The translations under genes were made by a program, and so were the position numbers. A stretch of 64,000 nt of DNA from Pseudomonas grimontii (GTDB lineage Bacteria > Pseudomonadota > Gammaproteobacteria > Pseudomonadales > Pseudomonadaceae). This document shows, in pieces, positions 60,420 to 64,000 of the stretch. The first letter of the stretch is position 1, and the number at the start of each line of letters is the position of its first letter. Below the pieces are notes generated by a model that made no database searches, had not been told where the DNA came from, and saw nothing but the letters and a program-made list of their open reading frames with translations. The stretch is from the NCBI RefSeq assembly GCF_007858185.1, contig NZ_VFES01000020.1, forward strand, positions 47,282 through 111,281, in the 5' to 3' direction.

Positions 60420-62612
60420 TCAGAAATCAATGGTTCCCGAGAACTTCACCAAGCGGGGGTCGCCCTGCGAGAGGTAGCCGCCATTTGCCGACGCCCAGTA
60501 ATTCTTGTCGGTAATGTTTTCCATGTTGACTCGTAGAGTCAGTTCTTTTTCAGCGAGCTTCATCTTATAGCGTGCCCCAGCGTCGAAACGGTTCCAGGTA
60601 GGCAAGCTCAGGTTGTTCGCCTGATCAGCATACTGCCCGCCAGTGCGCAGCATCCTCGCGCTCAAAGCGGCCCCTTCGATACCTGGAACGTCCCAATCTA
60701 CGCTGGCATTGAGTTGAAACGTAGGCACGCCAATGGCGTGGTTGCCATCGTTCAGGCCGCCAGCAGTTTTCTTCAGCTCAGATGTCATGCGAGTGCCGCC
60801 CGCCATCAACCGAAGGCCCTCAATGGGTTCGCCAAAGACGCTGATCTCTAGCCCTTTGTTAACCTGTTCGCCATCACGCACATAGAGTCTCTGCGCGTTG
60901 TCGACATAACCATCGGAAGGTTTCTCGATGCGGAATACACTCAAGTTGGCGCCGAAGGTTTGCATGTCCAGCTTGATGCCCGCTTCCAGCTGCTTTGTGC
61001 GTCCAGGAGGAAAGGCTTCGCCCAAGTTTGTGATGCCTGTACCCGACGCCACTGGGCCTTTTGCGAGTCCTTCGATTCGGTTGGCGTAAAGAGAGACGCT
61101 GTCCACGGGCTTGAACACGATGCCATATACAGGCGTGGTGATGGACTCATCGTAAATGGTGCTACGACTGCCATCGTTTGCCGGATTGGCTACACCGTTT
61201 GAAGTGGTGCCGTCGTACAGGTAGTTTTCGACACGTAATTGCTGACGCCGGACACCATAAGTGACGAGCAGTTTGTCATCGAACATACCCAGCGTATCGG
61301 AAACCGCAAGGCTACGATTTCGGGTTTTGCCAGTCACCCCTGGGTCACCCATTTCACCACCGGTGATGGACACAGCAGTAGGCTTGGGAAGCGCTGGGGT
61401 ATTGTAAATATTGCTGTTGCCGGTAACCGAGCGATAGAACGTGTATGCGTTCTCCTGCTCTGTCCAGATGGTTGAGCCGCCAATAGCGATCTGGTGGGAA
61501 ATCGGGCCAGTGTTGAAGCGCCCATTTAACCCTGCGCTGAACGTCGTATTGTCTTCATTGTGCGGGATCTCTGAGCCACCAATCGTAGCTACGCCGTTAT
61601 TGCCTACGAGTGTTGGCGTGGCATAGACGCCCGTTTCTCGGGTGTGCTTCACACCGCCAGCAAGGTATGCCGTCCAGTTCTCGCTCAGGTCCCAGTCACC
61701 GCGAATCATGCCGAAAGTGTCTTCGGTTTCCGAGTAAGTCCAGTCCTGACCATAGTTATGACTAGCGTGAGGTGCAGTGGGAATGTGAGTGGCATTGCCA
61801 ACGTTGACAGAGTTACGCAGTCCGTTGACCCGCTGTTTCTGGTACCCAAAATCGGTGGAAGCGCGGAAGCCGTCACCGCGATAATCAAGGCCCGCTACGA
61901 ACAGCTTTGTACGTTGATCCTCATTATCGATCGCCGTTTCACCTTCCCGCTGGCTCAGGTTTACCCTGGCACCAAACCGATTATCTTCGCCGAAGCGCTG
62001 CCCGATATCCAAATGCTCACCAATACGGCCATCGGTGCTGATGTCTTGCGTATAGCGTCGAGTCGATACATCCTCTGCGCGTTTCGGCTGAAGATTGACG
62101 CCACCCCCAAGACCCGAGCCAGTGGGGCTCACACCGTTGATGAAAGCATTGGGGCCTTTGAACACCTCGATGCGCTCAATGGCGTCCGTCGACAGAATTT
62201 GACGTGGCAAGACGCCATACAACCCGTTGTAGGAAATGTCGTCGCCGGTCAGTGGCAAGCCTCGAATGACGAACACCTGGGACTGGTTACCAAACCCGTA
62301 GGATTGACGCACCGACGGATCATTTAGCAGTACGTCGCCTACGTCTTCTGCTTGTTGATCCTCAATCAGCTTCGAGGTGTAACTGGTCATTACAAAGGGG
62401 ACATCCATATTGTCCTGATTACCCAGCACTCCCATTTGACCGCCCCTCGCCACCTGACCGCCAGCATAGGGGGCTGGTAGGGTGTTGGAGTTGGGTTTGA
62501 TCGCATTGGCAGTGACATCGGTTACTCCCAGTTCGAGCGGTTCCGCAGCCTGGGCGAAGAAACTGACCGAGCAGCATACTGCGAGCAGCGTAGGGCGAGA
62601 TGGAAACAACAT
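60420..62612 (-). CDS. TonB-dependent siderophore receptor
   Basis: Outer-membrane receptor for a ferric siderophore. 730 residues with a signal peptide ending FFAQA-AEP, a plug domain (about 60-185: VGDVLLNDPSVRQSYGFG, VFVIRGLPLTGDD, IERIEVFKGPNAFINGVSP) and a 22-strand barrel ending in the Phe-terminal strand VKFSGTIDF. The plug resembles FhuE/FpvA-type receptors. The ligand is not known. A Fur-box-like site lies upstream at 62651. It is the only obvious nutritional cargo of the island; no siderophore synthesis or regulator gene accompanies it. Confidence 0.9.
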   Translation of the reverse strand: MLFPSRPTLLAVCCSVSFFAQAAEPLELGVTDVTANAIKPNSNTLPAPYAGGQVARGGQMGVLGNQDNMDVPFVMTSYTSKLIEDQQAEDVGDVLLNDPSVRQSYGFGNQSQVFVIRGLPLTGDDISYNGLYGVLPRQILSTDAIERIEVFKGPNAFINGVSPTGSGLGGGVNLQPKRAEDVSTRRYTQDISTDGRIGEHLDIGQRFGEDNRFGARVNLSQREGETAIDNEDQRTKLFVAGLDYRGDGFRASTDFGYQKQRVNGLRNSVNVGNATHIPTAPHASHNYGQDWTYSETEDTFGMIRGDWDLSENWTAYLAGGVKHTRETGVYATPTLVGNNGVATIGGSEIPHNEDNTTFSAGLNGRFNTGPISHQIAIGGSTIWTEQENAYTFYRSVTGNSNIYNTPALPKPTAVSITGGEMGDPGVTGKTRNRSLAVSDTLGMFDDKLLVTYGVRRQQLRVENYLYDGTTSNGVANPANDGSRSTIYDESITTPVYGIVFKPVDSVSLYANRIEGLAKGPVASGTGITNLGEAFPPGRTKQLEAGIKLDMQTFGANLSVFRIEKPSDGYVDNAQRLYVRDGEQVNKGLEISVFGEPIEGLRLMAGGTRMTSELKKTAGGLNDGNHAIGVPTFQLNASVDWDVPGIEGAALSARMLRTGGQYADQANNLSLPTWNRFDAGARYKMKLAEKELTLRVNMENITDKNYWASANGGYLSQGDPRLVKFSGTIDF

Positions 62613-62972
62613 GGGTTAGGTACCTGCGAGGGAGGGTAATTTTTCGCGCTATTAATAATGATTCGCAGATGTATTATCTATATGAGCTGGGCAAATTGCC
62701 ATAAGAAATTGCAAGGCTTGCGGATTCTAAGCCATCCGTAGATCGGTAAATGCTGAACGGACTAATCTGGCCGGCAGCTCCTGCCCACCAGCAGCATTGG
62801 GTCGGTAACCGCAGGAAATGATTGACCGCTTCTGGCCGACTGCGGCCCTTCGTGACTGGCAGCAATCGACTGTGGATGCACCCTCCTCCCGGCGTCCTTC
62901 CCACCATGCGCAACTCCCTACCGAAGTCAGTAATCCCCCTGCTACGCTGAAAATTTCACGGAGGATTGCACA
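62613..62972. other. Regulatory gap upstream of the receptor gene
   Basis: 360 nt between divergent genes. It includes the Fur-like site near 62651-62672; the rest shows no gene. The AT-rich stretch ATTAATAATG is near the receptor start. Confidence 0.5.
62651..62672 (-). promoter_or_regulatory. Possible Fur box upstream of the receptor gene
   Basis: ATTAATAATGATTCGCAG (62651-62668) reads on the minus strand as CGAATCATTATTAAT, matching about 12 of 19 bases of the Fur consensus GATAATGATAATCATTATC. It lies 39 nt before the receptor gene, the expected position for iron repression. Confidence 0.55.
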
Positions 62973-63170
62973 ATGCCAAACTCAGACTTACTCCCTTCCC
63001 TACTATTTAAGATCAATGAAAACCAGCTCGCCCTAGAGGCCGCCATCATGGAGCTGTCGAACTGGGTAGAGATGCGCGGATCGGCGGACGTCGCCGACAA
63101 TGTTCGGGGCGCCCTGGACACGATCGATCGAAACGAGGAGTTCATCAAGATAACGCTTGCTGTGCTATGA
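62973..63170 (+). CDS. Small conserved-type protein of unknown function
   Basis: A 65-residue protein (MPNSDLLPSLLFKINENQLA) with GGAGG 9 nt upstream. It is acidic and helical, with LALEAAIMELSNWVEMRG and VRGALDTIDRNEEFI. Similar short proteins occur in Pseudomonas but the function is not known. Last gene before the right end of the island. Confidence 0.65.
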   Translation: MPNSDLLPSLLFKINENQLALEAAIMELSNWVEMRGSADVADNVRGALDTIDRNEEFIKITLAVL

Positions 63171-63342
63171 CTCCCGACTAATCGCGAAAGTTCGCCATGT
63201 GTCGGTTCGGCATTTTTTTGGCAGTCCAGGGAGTCTATCCGTAACCAGTTCCTTGTAGATATTATTCACAGCTCGTCGGAAATCGGATGGAGAAATCTGA
63301 TCAAGCGTCCATCCACACCAGTCCTAATTGGAGGCAGGTAGG

Positions 63343-63377
63343 GTGTACACTTCACGGTACAACGTGGAAGTGTACAC
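63343..63377. repeat. GTGTACAC inverted repeat near attR
   Basis: GTGTACACTTCACG (63343-63356) and CGTGGAAGTGTACAC (63363-63377) form an inverted repeat with one bulged G. Isolated GTACA copies also lie near attL (54900-54905, 55009-55014, 55019-55025, 55048-55053). Possible arm-type integrase or directionality-factor sites. Confidence 0.55.
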
Positions 63378-63415
63378 ATGCAAAAAACCATGTTAATTAT
63401 ATAGTTATGCTATTA

Positions 63416-63438
63416 TTCGAGTCTCCCTCGGGCACCAT
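63416..63438 (+). other. Right attachment site (attR)
   Basis: A 23-nt copy of the tRNA-Leu 3' end, TTCGAGTCTCCCTCGGG followed by CACCAT, identical to 54871-54894 except for one missing G. Marks the right end of the island. Confidence 0.85.
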
Positions 63439-63445
63439 CTTAAAG

Positions 63446-63475
63446 AAAGACCTTGAATTTCAAGGTCTTTTTTTT
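63446..63475 (+). terminator. Displaced tRNA-Leu terminator
   Basis: AAAGACCTTGA (63446-63456) pairs with TCAAGGTCTTT (63460-63470), with an eight-T run. It lies 8 nt past the right att copy, the position expected for the tRNA's original terminator before the island entered. Confidence 0.88.
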
Positions 63476-63863
63476 CGTCTATAGAAAAGCGCCCTGAGGC
63501 CGCAACGGCGCCCAGAGAGCGAGTTAGCACCATCCGCCTCCCCAGCCACCATAAAGTCCAGCGAGCCCACTCAGGGGCCTTGCAAGGCCGCTAAAAACAC
63601 CCCTCCTGATTATCTCAAAGCCCACCCAAAGCACCGCTCGGGCTTCGAGCGGGGATACTGCTTCACGTGATGGACGAATGCCGCCCGCGCCAGAACTCAT
63701 CAGGATTCAGAAGCGTGTCAGCGCATCTATTGATGCGATGCAGGCTCTGGGGAAACCGACGCTTTACGAGTAGAAAAAAATGGGACGACTGCAGCAAATT
63801 TATCGCTGAGAACATTCATGAATTCACCCAGAAATTTTAGGGCACTTTTCGACCGAGCAAAAC

Positions 63864-63894
63864 AAAACCCCACCTGCTTTCGCAAATGGGGTTT
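63864..63894 (-). terminator. rRNA operon terminator
   Basis: AAAACCCCA and TGGGGTTT arms around a CCTGCTTTCGCAAA centre; on the minus strand the hairpin is followed by TTTTGTTTT. It lies just past the 5S gene end. Confidence 0.8.
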
Positions 63895-63902
63895 CGGAAT
63901 TT

Positions 63903-64000
63903 AATCTTGACGATGACCTACTCTCACATGGGGAAACCCCACACTACCATCGGCGATGCATCGTTTCACTACTGAGTTCGGGATGGGATCAGGTGGTTCC
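63903..64000 (-). rRNA. rrf: 5S ribosomal RNA (partial, 5' end beyond window)
   Basis: On the minus strand the sequence reads GGAACCACCTGATCCCATCC, then CGAACTCAGTAGTGAAACG, GCATCGCCGATGGTAGTGTG and the end GTAGGTCATCGTCAAG, which is Pseudomonas 5S rRNA. About 98 of 120 nt are present. It is the 3' end of an rRNA operon that continues to the right. Confidence 0.95.

Larger units (their letters stand above)
54895..63438. mobile_element. tRNA-Leu genomic island, about 8.5 kb
   Basis: Bounded by the tRNA 3' repeat at 54871-54894 and its copy at 63416-63438. The first gene is a P4-type integrase pointing away from the tRNA, the usual arrangement. Contents: integrase, a structured non-coding stretch, a second integrase-domain gene with a 91-residue partner, an IS1182-type insertion, a TonB-dependent receptor and a 65-residue protein. 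No relaxase or other conjugation gene is seen, so it would move only by integrase-driven excision or with help. Confidence 0.85.
63171..63902. other. Gap holding the right island boundary and no convincing gene
   Basis: Contains the GTGTACAC inverted repeat (63343-63377), the right attachment site (63416-63438), the displaced tRNA terminator (63446-63475) and the rRNA terminator (63864-63894). A 31-codon frame at 63678-63773, starting MPPAPELIRIQKRV, has no clear ribosome site and may be the end of a decayed gene. Confidence 0.5.

Noticed and set aside
63416..63438. Second tRNA-Leu
   Set aside because: Only the last 23 nt of the tRNA are repeated; it is the att copy.
63287..63484. 65-codon frame across the right att copy
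   Set aside because: It spans the attachment repeat and the terminator, which explain the sequence better than a gene.

Overview
The window looks like a chromosome segment of a Pseudomonas of the P. fluorescens group. The evidence is the gene order of the isc-ndk-rlmN-pilF-rodZ-ispG-hisS-yfgM-bamB-der block, the queA-tgt-yajC-secD-secF block, a trehalose PTS operon with a divergent treR, and the scattered GGGGGCAAGCCCCCTCCCAC repeats (REP/REPIN type) typical of these genomes. Species cannot be fixed from sequence reading alone.

Layout. 1-3.2 kb: trehalose uptake and cleavage (treC cut by the left edge, treB) facing the repressor gene treR, with twin palindromic operators between them. 3.3-12.3 kb: accessory surface and toxin genes: a ~1000-residue dermonecrotic-toxin-like protein, a large protein with a TerD-like C-terminal part, a lipoprotein hydrolase and an autotransporter. 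12.4-18.6 kb: a regulator-rich accessory block (MFS efflux gene broken by one TGA codon, DJ-1/PfpI protein, metallo-hydrolase, tautomerase, small alpha-beta barrel protein, two LysR regulators) ending at the 3' end of guaA; a degenerate copy of that 3' end lies at 12388, so the block may be an old guaA-targeted insertion.

18.6-54.7 kb is core genome: guaBA, a zinc-ribbon protein, a TauE/SafE exporter, a LysR regulator, xseA and an M23 peptidase, leuA with a possible leader peptide, the omega-amidase/methionine aminotransferase pair, then a long minus-strand series from iscR to der covering Fe-S assembly, nucleotide metabolism, rRNA/tRNA modification, pilus assembly, cell shape, isoprenoids, histidyl-tRNA and outer-membrane assembly. 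cysE and trmJ lie upstream of iscR; suhB diverges from them. A glycine-zipper protein, secF-secD-yajC and tgt-queA follow.

54.8-63.5 kb: a tRNA-Leu(CAA) gene carries a ~8.5 kb genomic island bounded by a 23-24 nt repeat of the tRNA 3' end. It holds a P4-type integrase, about 1 kb of non-coding DNA dense in inverted repeats and DnaA-box-like motifs, a second and divergent integrase-domain gene coupled to a 91-residue protein, an IS1182-family insertion, a Fur-box-preceded TonB-dependent receptor and a 65-residue protein. A strong terminator just beyond the right repeat is probably the tRNA's original one. The window closes with the 3' part of a 5S rRNA gene on the minus strand and its terminator.

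The least explained parts are the island's structured non-coding stretch with the recombinase pair, the toxin with a TIKI/EreA-like C-terminal region, the TerD-like large protein, and the 15.6-18.4 kb cluster.
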